Positions 25,202 to 33,215 of a stretch of 64,000 nt of DNA are shown one piece after another. Where the stretch lies: NCBI GenBank assembly GCA_021732385.1, contig JAKFVA010000012.1, forward strand, positions 31,463 through 95,462, written 5' to 3'. The translations under genes were made by a program, and so were the position numbers. Under the pieces are notes generated by a model, which made no database searches, had not been told where the DNA came from, and saw only the letters and a list, made by a program, of their open reading frames with translations. The first letter of the stretch is position 1, and the number at the start of each line of letters is the position of its first letter. Source of the stretch: Burkholderiales bacterium. Its GTDB lineage: Bacteria > Pseudomonadota > Gammaproteobacteria > Burkholderiales > Burkholderiaceae_C.

Positions 25202-26297
25202 GGGGCTTCCTTGGTGCAAATATCAGATTCAACGTGCTGGCAATGTCGCGCACTTCCGCGCCTTGCAGTACCTCTTTGTCACGCAGCAGCCGGTGCAGGC
25301 GCGGCAAGTGGTAATGCGGCACCGCCGGGTACAAATGGTGTTCCAGATGGTAATTGACATGGTGCGGAAACAGCACAGCGCGACCCAGCCAGTTGGCCAG
25401 GCCGCCCGCGGTGTTGTTGCTGCGGGCGGCCGTGAGGGGCGAGCGCAGGTCTGTTACCGCGCCATGCTCGCAAATCGCCCGCAAGCGCAAGATGGGTTGC
25501 AGCACGGTGACCAGCGGCAGCATCCACAGTACGGCGTACATCAGCAGGGCTTGCCAGCCACCAAATGCAAGCGCCGCTAGCGGCGCGGCCAAGTGAAAAG
25601 CCAGTACCGCCCAACGGTCGGCGCGGGCGGCGGCTCGCAGTTCGGGCGAGGTGTCGTCCAGTGGGCGGATCTCGCGGTTGGTGGTGGCGTTGATGGCGGG
25701 TGCGCCAAAAAAGTAGGCAAAGGTTTTCCAGGCATTCAGACCCAGCAGGTCTTGCGCCAACTTTTTGCACAAGTACCACCTGCCGCGCGGGTAGCCGCCG
25801 TGGATGGCGGTGTCCGGGTCGTACTCGGTGTACAAATTGTTGTGGTGCAGCCGGTGCGTGACACGGTAGGTGCACATGCTCACCCCGCCCGCCATGCCAA
25901 TGACGCGGCCCAACGCGTCGTTCAGGCCGCGGTTAGGCAGCAGCCGGTAGTGCGCCGCCTCGTGCGCCAGAATGAACAAGCCGTGCTGGGCAATGCCCAT
26001 CAACACCACACTCAGCAGCAACCATGGGCTGGGCCAGGTGACGATTGCCAGGAGCGCGGCAGCGGCAATGAGGCCTGCAGTTTGCGCAACCGCCAGCAGG
26101 GAGCGGGTGGCAGAGAGTTGCGTAAGCGGTGCCAGCTCTTGCGCGTTCAGTGCGCGGCGGGCCTGGGCATTGCCCGAACCCGCGCCTGCGCTTACGCTTG
26201 CCACCGAACTGGCCGCAGCGGCTGGACCAGATTCACCCGCCGCCTGCAGCGGCCGCAAATCGTTGCGAAATTCCTCGCCAGCACGCTGCTCGTCCAT
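25194..26297 (-). CDS. membrane fatty acid desaturase
   Basis: 367 residues. Three histidine boxes typical of acyl-lipid desaturases: HEAAH near 110, HRLHHNN near 145 and HVNYHLEHH near 314. Hydrophobic pairs lie around 65-105 and 225-260. The N-terminal 55 residues are polar, Ala/Gly-rich and probably cytoplasmic. Such di-iron enzymes insert double bonds, or hydroxylate, using electrons from ferredoxin or cytochrome b5. It is coupled to the GST-like and SDR genes downstream, 8 bases from the oxidoreductase gene upstream. Confidence 0.93.
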   Translation of the reverse strand: MDEQRAGEEFRNDLRPLQAAGESGPAAAASSVASVSAGAGSGNAQARRALNAQELAPLTQLSATRSLLAVAQTAGLIAAAALLAIVTWPSPWLLLSVVLMGIAQHGLFILAHEAAHYRLLPNRGLNDALGRVIGMAGGVSMCTYRVTHRLHHNNLYTEYDPDTAIHGGYPRGRWYLCKKLAQDLLGLNAWKTFAYFFGAPAINATTNREIRPLDDTSPELRAAARADRWAVLAFHLAAPLAALAFGGWQALLMYAVLWMLPLVTVLQPILRLRAICEHGAVTDLRSPLTAARSNNTAGGLANWLGRAVLFPHHVNYHLEHHLYPAVPHYHLPRLHRLLRDKEVLQGAEVRDIASTLNLIFAPRKPHA

Positions 26298-26305
26298 GCC
26301 TGTAC

Positions 26306-27322
26306 TTATACCAATTTGACCAACTGTTTGCCAAAGTTCTTACCCTTGAGCAAGCCCAAAAACGCCTCGGGCGCGGCAGCTAACCCCTGCGCCACGCTCT
26401 CGCGCGCTTTGAGCTTGCCGGTGGCCAGCAGGTTACCCAATTCTTTGAGCGCTTCGGGCCAGATTTCCATGTGCTCGCTGACGATGAAGCCTTGAATCTT
26501 CAGCCGGTTCACCAGAATCAGTGCCGGGCTCTCCAGCGGCGAACTGGCACCGTCGTAGCGCGAAATCATGCCGCAGACCGCTACGCGGGCAAAGGCGTTG
26601 GTGCGCAGCAGCACGGCGTCGGTAATCCAGCCGCCCACATTCTCAAAATAGCTGTCGATGCCGTTGGGGCAGACCTCTTTCAGTGCTTTGCCAAAGGCTT
26701 TAGGGTCGCTGTGCTGCTTGTAGTCGATGCAGGCGTCAAAGCCGAGTTCTTCCACCACGTACTGGCATTTGTCTGGTCCGCCCGCTATGCCCACGGCGCG
26801 CGCGCCGCGGGCTTTGGCCAGTTGCCCGACCACCCCGCCGACCGAGCCGCTGGCAGCGCTGATGACCACCGTTTCACCGGGTTTGGGTTCGCAAATTTTC
26901 GTTAACCCGTACCAGCCGGTGACGCCTGGCATACCCACCGCACCCAGACAGGCTTGCAAAGGAATGTGCTGGGTACTGACTTTGCGCAGCGCTACGGGCT
27001 CATCGCCATTGACTACGCTGTATTCCTGCCAGCCGCCCATGCCGACCACGGGGTCACCGACCGCAAATTTGGCGTGGCGCGACTCCACCACCTCGCCCAC
27101 CGTGCCGCCAATCATCACCTCGCCCAGCGCCTGCGCGGCGGCGTAGCTCTTGCCTTCGTTCATGCGGCCGCGCATGTAGGGGTCGAGGCTGAGGTAGTGG
27201 TGGCGCACCAGCACCTGGCCTTCTTGCAGGGCGGGCGTGTCGGTGCTGACGAGTTTGAAGTTGCTGGCAGTGGCCTCGACTTGCGGGCGGTTGTCGAGCA
27301 GTATTTGTTGGTTGCGCGGCAT
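26306..27322 (-). CDS. NADP-dependent medium-chain oxidoreductase (2-alkenal/curcumin reductase type)
   Basis: 338 residues from the ATG at 27322, with AAGGAG nine bases upstream; the open frame continues 66 bases further into repeat copy B but is not needed. Leukotriene B4 12-hydroxydehydrogenase/CurA-like: LLDNRPQ at the N-terminus, then DPYMRGRMN, then the cofactor loop SAASGSVGGVVGQLAKARG. These zinc-free MDR enzymes reduce activated C=C bonds using NADPH. In this lipid cluster, reduction of enals or 2-enoyl derivatives is plausible. Confidence 0.93.
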   Translation of the reverse strand: MPRNQQILLDNRPQVEATASNFKLVSTDTPALQEGQVLVRHHYLSLDPYMRGRMNEGKSYAAAQALGEVMIGGTVGEVVESRHAKFAVGDPVVGMGGWQEYSVVNGDEPVALRKVSTQHIPLQACLGAVGMPGVTGWYGLTKICEPKPGETVVISAASGSVGGVVGQLAKARGARAVGIAGGPDKCQYVVEELGFDACIDYKQHSDPKAFGKALKEVCPNGIDSYFENVGGWITDAVLLRTNAFARVAVCGMISRYDGASSPLESPALILVNRLKIQGFIVSEHMEIWPEALKELGNLLATGKLKARESVAQGLAAAPEAFLGLLKGKNFGKQLVKLV

Positions 27323-27360
27323 GGAGTCTCCTTGTATGAACGATTTTGCTACTAAAGTAA

Positions 27361-27465
27361 TAGTAATTTTTGATAGTGCTACCCGCACACTGGTATTGGT
27401 CTATACGTTTATTTAATACCTAAAAATGGCCTTGAAAATTGCAAAAACAGCCAATTTGACCCTGC
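27361..27465. mobile_element. MITE-like element, copy B (one end only)
   Basis: The left arm matches the family: TAGTAATTTTTGATAGTGCTACCCGCAC followed by the subterminal TATTGGTCTA and the internal AAAAATGGCCTTGAAAATTGC. The internal part resembles the AAAAAATGGCCTAAAAGC of copy D. No right-hand end is found before the thioesterase gene, so it is truncated, perhaps by deletion. The right boundary is approximate. It lies 38 bases upstream of the oxidoreductase start and may carry or disturb its promoter. Confidence 0.65.
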
Positions 27466-27482
27466 TGGGGTGTTTGAGCGGC

Positions 27483-27965
27483 TCAATCGGTCGAAATCGG
27501 ACCCACATCGTCGTTTGCAGCCCCTGCCCGGCCCTGCAAAGCCAGCACTTTTCGACCCGCGCCAGGCAGCGTTGCGGCCAGGCGCTTGACGTATTTGAAG
27601 GTGCCACTGGCATGCGCGCAAGCTTGGCTATTGACGTCGAACAACGTGGCTTCGACAAACGCCAGCGTGGCGCTGCGGTGCATTAGGCGGCCTTTGCCGG
27701 TAAGCGGCGTGCCATCACCCGGTGAGGGGCGCATAAAACTGGTTTTCATCTCGATGGTGACCACGCCCATGTCGGCATTGACGCTGCGCGCCGCCAGCGC
27801 CATCGTCACATCAAGCAGCGTCATAACCACCCCGCCGTGTGCCACACCAAACGAATTGAGGTGCTCGGGCTTGGGCGTGTAGGTGATCTCGGACGCGCCG
27901 CCTTCAAAGCGCACCAACTCGAAGCCGAGGTGGTGGACGAAAGGGATTTCAACGCCGAAGTTCAT
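27483..27965 (-). CDS. PaaI-family hot-dog thioesterase
   Basis: 160 residues from the ATG at 27965; 54 bases of open frame upstream look non-coding. The signature GVAHGGVVMTLLDVTM fits the HGGxxxxLxD motif of PaaI/YbaW-type acyl-CoA thioesterases. The last 30 residues beyond the hot-dog fold (from KRLAATLPGAG) are non-conserved and lie beside truncated repeat copy B, so the C-terminus may have been altered. It starts 8 bases after the SDR stop on the same strand. One of two PaaI-like genes in the cluster. Confidence 0.9.
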   Translation of the reverse strand: MNFGVEIPFVHHLGFELVRFEGGASEITYTPKPEHLNSFGVAHGGVVMTLLDVTMALAARSVNADMGVVTIEMKTSFMRPSPGDGTPLTGKGRLMHRSATLAFVEATLFDVNSQACAHASGTFKYVKRLAATLPGAGRKVLALQGRAGAANDDVGPISTD

Positions 27966-27973
27966 GGAGACTA

Positions 27974-28780
27974 TCAGCCGCCAGTGACCGCAGATACCCC
28001 ACCATCCACGGCCATCCACTGCCCGGTAATGTGTTTGCCCGCGCTGGAAGCAAACAGCAGGGCGATGCCTTTCAAATCTTCGTCGTCGCCCAGGCGCTTG
28101 AGCGGCGCGTGGGCGGCCAGCTTGTCCTCTCCCAGCGCCTTAAGCGTACCCGCCGTCATTTTGCTGGGGAAAAAACCGGGGCAAATGGCGTTGACGTTGA
28201 TGCCGTATTGGCCCCACTCCGCCGCCAGTGCGCGGGTGAAGTTGACCACCGCCCCCTTGGAGGTGTTGTAGGCAATGGTCGTCATGCCCGGCGGGTTGCC
28301 GCCCAGGCCAGCAATGGAGGCGATGTTGATGATCTTGCCTTGCTTGCGTGCAATCATGCTGAGCTTGGCGACTTGCTGGCTGAGCAGAAAGTAGCCGCGG
28401 ATGTTCAGGTTCATCACCTTGTCCCAGGCGTCTATTGGGTGGTCTTCAGCGGGCGCACCCCAGGCGGCGCCGGCGTTGTTGACCAGAATGTCGATGTCGC
28501 CCATGCGCTCCAGGGTTTCGCGGGCCAGGCGGGCAATGTCGTTGGCATCGGCGCAATCGGCGGCAATCCAGCGCGCATCAATGCCCTGCGCTTGCAGCGT
28601 GGCCACCGACTCTTCCAAATCCACAGCCTTGCGCGAGCTCAGCATGATCTTGGCACCCGCCTCGCCCAGCGCCTGCGCCATTTGCAGGCCCAGCCCGCGC
28701 GAGCCGCCAGTAACCAAGGCGGTTTTACCCGTCAGGTCAAAGAGTTGTTGAACGGTGCGTGTTGGAGTGATGCTGCTCAT
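27974..28780 (-). CDS. SDR family oxidoreductase (FabG-like)
   Basis: 268 residues from the ATG at 28780 (MSSITPTRTVQQLFD); the longer open frame upstream has no domain. VTGGSRGLGLQMA cofactor loop, VNNAGAAWG and the catalytic AYNTSKGAV (Tyr-x3-Lys) are present, and the C-terminus ends in the SDR-typical VDGG. Likely reduces or oxidises a 3-keto/3-hydroxyacyl or similar substrate with NADP(H). It lies in the acyl-CoA block between the DUF922 gene and the thioesterase. Confidence 0.92.
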   Translation of the reverse strand: MSSITPTRTVQQLFDLTGKTALVTGGSRGLGLQMAQALGEAGAKIMLSSRKAVDLEESVATLQAQGIDARWIAADCADANDIARLARETLERMGDIDILVNNAGAAWGAPAEDHPIDAWDKVMNLNIRGYFLLSQQVAKLSMIARKQGKIINIASIAGLGGNPPGMTTIAYNTSKGAVVNFTRALAAEWGQYGINVNAICPGFFPSKMTAGTLKALGEDKLAAHAPLKRLGDDEDLKGIALLFASSAGKHITGQWMAVDGGVSAVTGG

Positions 28781-28910
28781 GACTTTTTCTGGCGTTAGGA
28801 TTGTGAAGATTGTGCGGCAGGTGGCTGTCTGAAACTGTCCCGGTGGCGATAAGAAACAGGGCAGGGTTTTTTGCAACCAAGGCCGTGCTGTGGGTGAATG
28901 TGGGTTGAGC

Positions 28911-29591
28911 TTAGCGCGGGTTGTCTTGCCGCAAGCCGTGGTCGGTGCGGCGGTCGTACTCTTCGTCGCGCTTGCGCAGGTTGTCGGCCAAGCGCTGGTA
29001 TTCGGTTTGTGCAAGGCTTTGCAATTGCGCGCAGTCTTGCGTACCCAGACCCAGCAGGCGCTCTTTAAGCAAGAGGCCGAACTCGCGGCCATGCTGCACA
29101 TGCCCGTCCTCATGGCGCTTCAAGTTGGTGTACATGGCGCGCCAGGCCGTTTGGTCAGCGGTGCTGGCGCTCTTTTCTTCAATCCAGTTTGGCATCAGGA
29201 TGTCGCTCTTGATGTTGACCTTGAGGCTGGAGATCGCGCAACCCGATGCCGTGCTTTTACTCTCGTATTGGTAGTCAACAGTCCAACGGGCAAACCCAGC
29301 GAACCCTCCAGGGCCATTTGCGCGCATGGACAAATAGGCGGCCGCCAAATTGGGGCCGTTGACCGGGTAGGTACGCAGCCCTACTTGGAAGTCTATTTGA
29401 CCTTTCGGCCCAGAAGGGGCAGTACGTTTAAGTGGGTTGCTCAACGCATCTGGGCATGGCTGGTCGGAAAAAACGGTGGAAGCCCCTAGTGCGCACTTGT
29501 AAATCTGCGCGAAAGCTGGCACCCCCCAACACAGCGCCAAACCTGCAACCAGAGCGAACTTGGCGCGCAGGCCTAGCCGGATCAACTTCAT
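28911..29591 (-). CDS. exported DUF922 putative Zn-dependent protein
   Basis: 226 residues from the ATG at 29591. A signal peptide covers about 1-28 (GVPAFAQIYKC). A short DUF4124-like stretch (IYKCALGASTVFSDQPCP) follows. Then comes a DUF922 domain with HEDGHVQHG near residue 160, a metal-protease-like HExxH pattern. Activity is unproven. The start overlaps the acyl-CoA dehydrogenase stop (TGATG), so it is translated with a lipid-degradation gene although its role looks like cell envelope. Confidence 0.85.
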   Translation of the reverse strand: MKLIRLGLRAKFALVAGLALCWGVPAFAQIYKCALGASTVFSDQPCPDALSNPLKRTAPSGPKGQIDFQVGLRTYPVNGPNLAAAYLSMRANGPGGFAGFARWTVDYQYESKSTASGCAISSLKVNIKSDILMPNWIEEKSASTADQTAWRAMYTNLKRHEDGHVQHGREFGLLLKERLLGLGTQDCAQLQSLAQTEYQRLADNLRKRDEEYDRRTDHGLRQDNPR

Positions 29592-31453
29592 CAAAATGCA
29601 TCCTCAGGCAAATCGGCGCAAGTGCGGTCATGATTGGACACCACTTGCAGCCACGCACTGATTTTGGGCAATTCATAGTTATAAAAATAGGCTGCAGCGC
29701 CCGCCCGTCCAGCACGAGCTGCTGCTTTATTGGCAGCAGGTTGTGCCCCCTCTACAGCCACCTCCACCAGCGCCACATCCAGCCAGATCCAGGCCAGTAC
29801 GGTGTGGCCAAAGGCTTGCATATAAGGCACGGCGTTGGGCAGTGCATCGGCCGGGTCTTGGGTTGCCCAGGCCGCTTGCGTGGCGGCGGCAATTTGCTGC
29901 ACAGCCGCCAACAATTGCCTTGCATGCGAAGCCAGCGTGGGCAGTTGCAAGGCACGCTGTGCTGTGGCCTGCATACGCCCGGCCAGCAGTTGCAAGCCGC
30001 GGCCACCTTCCATCAGCACCTTGCGGCCCAGCAAATCCAGCGCCTGGATGCCGTGCGTACCCTCGTGAATCATGTTCAGCCGGTTGTCGCGCCAGTATTG
30101 CTCTACCGGGAAGTCGCGGGTGTAGCCGTAGCCACCGTGAATCTGGATGGCCAGGCTGTTTGCCTCCAGGCACCACTCGCTGGGCCAGCTTTTGGCGATT
30201 GGCGTTAGTACCTCCAGCAGCAAGCGTGCTTCGTCTGCTGCCGCAGGCGCACCGGTGTGCTGTTCGTCCACCAGTCGGGCGCAATACAGCTCGAGCGCCA
30301 ACGCGCCTTCGCAATAGGACTTTTGCGCCAACAGCATGCGTTTGATATCGGCGTGCTCTATCAAGCGCACTTGGGGCTGACTGGCGTCTTTGCCGCCCTG
30401 CCCCATGACTCGGCCTTGAGGCCGGTTTTTGGCGTAATCGAGTGAGGCGTAATAACCAGCCATGCCCAGCATGGTGGCTGCGGTGCCTACGCCAATGCGC
30501 GCCTCGTTCATCATGTGGAACATGCAGCGCAGGCCTTCGCCGGGCTCGCCAACCAGATAGCCCACGGCCCCCGCACCTTGGCCATACGGCCCGCCCTGCC
30601 CCACGGGGTACTTGCCCTCGCCAAAATTGAGCAGCGTGTTGGTGGTGCCGCGCCAGCCCAGCTTGTGGTTGAGACCAGCCAGGGCCACGTCGTTGCGCAC
30701 GCCTGTCAATTGCCCCTGGGGATCCATTAATTTTTTCGGCACGATAAACAGCGAAATCCCTCGGGTGCCTGCCACCAGCTTGCCTGAAACATCAGGAATT
30801 TTGGCAAGCACCAGGTGGATGATGTTCTCGGTGAGTTCGTGTTCCCCGGAAGAAATCCACATCTTGTTGCCGCGCAAGCGAAAGCGTGGGCCCAGCGGGT
30901 CACTGACGTAGCCCTCACCGTCGGGCACGGCGCGGGTGGAAATGTCAGACAGCGACGACCCGGCTTGTGGTTCACTCAGGCACATGGTGCCAGCCCAGCG
31001 GCCAGCAAATTCGTTGTGGGCAAATACCGTTTGCTGCAAGGGCGTGCCATGCGCCATCAGCAAAGCGGCATTGCCCGCCGTGAGCATATGGGAGCCAATG
31101 CTGACCGATGCCATGGCAAAAAATGCATTGGCCGCCGCCTCTACGGTGTAGGGCAATTGCATGCCACCAATGGCGTAATCTTGCGCGGCAGCCAGCATGC
31201 CCGAGCTGACGTAGGCCGCGTGCGCGTCGTGCGTGGCCTGTGGCAAGGTGACTTTTTCACCGTCGAACTGCGGCTCTTGAGTGTCCACCTGCCGGTTGAA
31301 TGGCGCGTATTTCTCGCGGGCAATGCGCTCACAGGTGTCAAGCACCGCGTCAAAAGTTTCGCGCGAATGGTCGGCAAAGCGCGGGCGCTGGCTGAGCTGC
31401 TCGGCTTGCAGCCAGTGGTAGAGCAAAAAGTCGAGGGTGGGACGCAACTGCAT
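29591..31453 (-). CDS. acyl-CoA dehydrogenase with extended C-terminus
   Basis: 620 residues. FAD/acyl-CoA binding segments include TMCLSEPQAGSSLSD, KMWISSGEHE and IHGGYGYTRDFPVEQYWRD, with NMIHEGTHGIQALDLLGRK after it. The length and the helical C-terminal domain (480-620) match the large acyl-CoA dehydrogenases found beside fadJ-type genes. It carries out the first step of beta-oxidation: acyl-CoA to trans-2-enoyl-CoA, passing electrons to ETF. It is 9 bases after the thioesterase stop. The C-terminal AAARAGRAGAAAYFYNYEL is encoded by a stretch that resembles a dispersed repeat. Confidence 0.95.
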   Translation of the reverse strand: MQLRPTLDFLLYHWLQAEQLSQRPRFADHSRETFDAVLDTCERIAREKYAPFNRQVDTQEPQFDGEKVTLPQATHDAHAAYVSSGMLAAAQDYAIGGMQLPYTVEAAANAFFAMASVSIGSHMLTAGNAALLMAHGTPLQQTVFAHNEFAGRWAGTMCLSEPQAGSSLSDISTRAVPDGEGYVSDPLGPRFRLRGNKMWISSGEHELTENIIHLVLAKIPDVSGKLVAGTRGISLFIVPKKLMDPQGQLTGVRNDVALAGLNHKLGWRGTTNTLLNFGEGKYPVGQGGPYGQGAGAVGYLVGEPGEGLRCMFHMMNEARIGVGTAATMLGMAGYYASLDYAKNRPQGRVMGQGGKDASQPQVRLIEHADIKRMLLAQKSYCEGALALELYCARLVDEQHTGAPAAADEARLLLEVLTPIAKSWPSEWCLEANSLAIQIHGGYGYTRDFPVEQYWRDNRLNMIHEGTHGIQALDLLGRKVLMEGGRGLQLLAGRMQATAQRALQLPTLASHARQLLAAVQQIAAATQAAWATQDPADALPNAVPYMQAFGHTVLAWIWLDVALVEVAVEGAQPAANKAAARAGRAGAAAYFYNYELPKISAWLQVVSNHDRTCADLPEDAF

Positions 31454-31462
31454 GGCTTGGCG

Positions 31463-31903
31463 CTAGCTGGTTTTGGCTGCGGGCAACCGGGCAATCGTGC
31501 CCTGGGCCACAGCGCAAAGTTTTTCAACCCCCTGTGTCAACACAAATACATCGCAGCGGCACACTGCTTGCGAACTGCCTGTGTGCACAGCGTGAGCCCG
31601 CGCAATCAAGCGCTCACCAATCGCCGGGCGCACATAGTTGATTTTGAATTCCGAGGTTACTGCTGCGCCACCCAGCAGCGAACCGCCCGCATAGGTCAGG
31701 GCATTGTCGGCGGCGTAACTGACCACACCGCCATGTACAAAGCCGTGTTGCTGGCGGATTTTGTCGGTAATCGGCACATGCAATTCGCAGTGGCCGGGCG
31801 TGAAGGAATGCAACTCGGCACCCAGCAGCACGCTGAACGGTTGCGTGGCCAAAATGGCCTGGCCAGCACGCAACATCTGCGCCGGGTCAATGGCCGCGGT
31901 CAT
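31463..31903 (-). CDS. PaaI-family acyl-CoA thioesterase
   Basis: 146 residues from the ATG at 31903. Hot-dog fold with QHGFVHGGVVSYAADNALTYAGG, the HGG motif and a following Asp as the catalytic pair. It sits between thiolase (4 bases) and acyl-CoA dehydrogenase (9 bases), clearly in the same transcript. Likely relieves CoA trapping by hydrolysing pathway intermediates; chain-length preference is not readable. Confidence 0.92.
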   Translation of the reverse strand: MTAAIDPAQMLRAGQAILATQPFSVLLGAELHSFTPGHCELHVPITDKIRQQHGFVHGGVVSYAADNALTYAGGSLLGGAAVTSEFKINYVRPAIGERLIARAHAVHTGSSQAVCRCDVFVLTQGVEKLCAVAQGTIARLPAAKTS

Positions 31904-31907
31904 TGTC

Positions 31908-33083
31908 TCAAAGTACCTCGAAAATACCCGCTGCGCCCATACCCCCGCCAATGCACATCGTCACGCACACGCGTTTGGCTCCGCGGCGCTTGCCTTCAAT
32001 CAACGCATGGCCGGTGAGGCGCTGGCCCGTGACGCCGTACGGGTGGCCCACCGCAATCGCTCCGCCGTTTACATTCAGCCGGTCGTTGGGAATGCCCAGC
32101 TTGTCGCGGCAGTAAATTACCTGCACGGCAAAGGCTTCGTTGAGTTCCCACAAATCAATGTCGCTGACTTTCAAGCCCAGGCGCTTTAAGACCTTGGGGA
32201 TTGCAAATACTGGGCCAATGCCCATTTCGTCGGGCTCGCAGCCCGCCACGGCAAAACCAAGAAAGCGGCCCAGGGCATTCAGGTTGTGGCGGCTGGCGTA
32301 TTGCTCGCTCACCACCACACAGGCACCCGCGCCGTCCGAGAACTGGCTGGCGTTGCCTGCGGCAATCACGCCGCCCGGAATGGCGGGCTTGATGCCGCTG
32401 ATGCCTTCCTTGGTGGTGCCGTCGCGGATACCTTCGTCCTTGCTCACAGTGACTTCTTTGGAGCGCAGACCCATCACCGGGTCGGCCACGCCGGCGGTGA
32501 CGGTAATCGGGGCAATCTCGGCTTCAAACACGCCGGCCACCAAACCCGCGCTGGCTTTTTGCTGGCTGGCCGCGCCGTATTCGTCCATCACCTCGCGGCT
32601 GATGCCATAGCGCTTGGCAACCTGCTCGGCGGTTTGCAGCATGTTCCAATAAATTTCGGGTTTTTTCTTGTCGAGCGCCAGGTCGCGCAGCATGTGCTGG
32701 TTCATCTCCTGCTGCACGCAAGAGATGGACTCCACGCCGCCGGCCACAAACACATCGGCCTCACCCGCTATGACGCGCTGCGATGCCAGCGCAATGGCCT
32801 GCAGGCCTGACGAGCAAAAACGGTTGACCGTGACGCCCGAGGTGGTGATGGGGCAGTCGGCCATGAGCGCGATCTGGCGGGCGATGTTGGCACCTGTGGC
32901 ACCTTCGGGATTGGCGCAGCCCATGATGACGTCATCAACCGCGCCTGCCTCGATGCCGGCGCGGCTGATGGCGTTTTTGACCGCGTGGCCACCAAGGGTC
33001 GCGCCGTGGGTCATATTGAAAGCGCCCTTCCAGCTTTTGGCCAGGGGGGTGCGGGCGGTGGAGACGATGAGGGCGTTGGTCAT
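31908..33083 (-). CDS. acetyl-CoA C-acyltransferase (3-ketoacyl-CoA thiolase)
   Basis: 391 residues. The nucleophile is Cys90 in [11 protein letters not shown]. The second-half motifs are [17 protein letters not shown] (base His) and [12 protein letters not shown] (second Cys). Catalyses thiolytic cleavage of 3-ketoacyl-CoA in beta-oxidation. The GHPYGVTG variant, rather than GHPLGASG, marks the subfamily usually encoded with fadJ-like genes in beta-proteobacteria, as far as I recall. Upstream (33084-33212) is a short intergenic gap with a palindromic repeat. Confidence 0.95.
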   Translation of the reverse strand: MTNALIVSTARTPLAKSWKGAFNMTHGATLGGHAVKNAISRAGIEAGAVDDVIMGCANPEGATGANIARQIALMADCPITTSGVTVNRFCSSGLQAIALASQRVIAGEADVFVAGGVESISCVQQEMNQHMLRDLALDKKKPEIYWNMLQTAEQVAKRYGISREVMDEYGAASQQKASAGLVAGVFEAEIAPITVTAGVADPVMGLRSKEVTVSKDEGIRDGTTKEGISGIKPAIPGGVIAAGNASQFSDGAGACVVVSEQYASRHNLNALGRFLGFAVAGCEPDEMGIGPVFAIPKVLKRLGLKVSDIDLWELNEAFAVQVIYCRDKLGIPNDRLNVNGGAIAVGHPYGVTGQRLTGHALIEGKRRGAKRVCVTMCIGGGMGAAGIFEVL

Positions 33084-33131
33084 GGTGTATTCCTTTGGCT
33101 TGTGCGGTGGGTTTTTTCTCCGGCTGCAGCG

Positions 33132-33215
33132 TAATTGGGGTCAGAGTCCAATTTCGTACGATGCTATAGGTCGCCGGTTGGGTTGCTTTCCTGAATTGGA
33201 ATCTGCCCCCAATTA
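33132..33215. repeat. REP-like imperfect palindrome
   Basis: The left arm (33132-33153) reads TAATTGGGGTCAGAGTCCAA and the right arm (33193-33215) is its imperfect inverse, GAATTGGAATCTGCCCCCAA plus TTA, separated by about 39 bases. This style of arm (AATTGGGGTCAGA) is typical of REP elements mobilised by Y1 transposases. The right arm supplies the TAA stop of the downstream-lying bifunctional gene. It can fold into a strong hairpin in RNA and may act as a boundary between two genes of the block. Confidence 0.7.
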
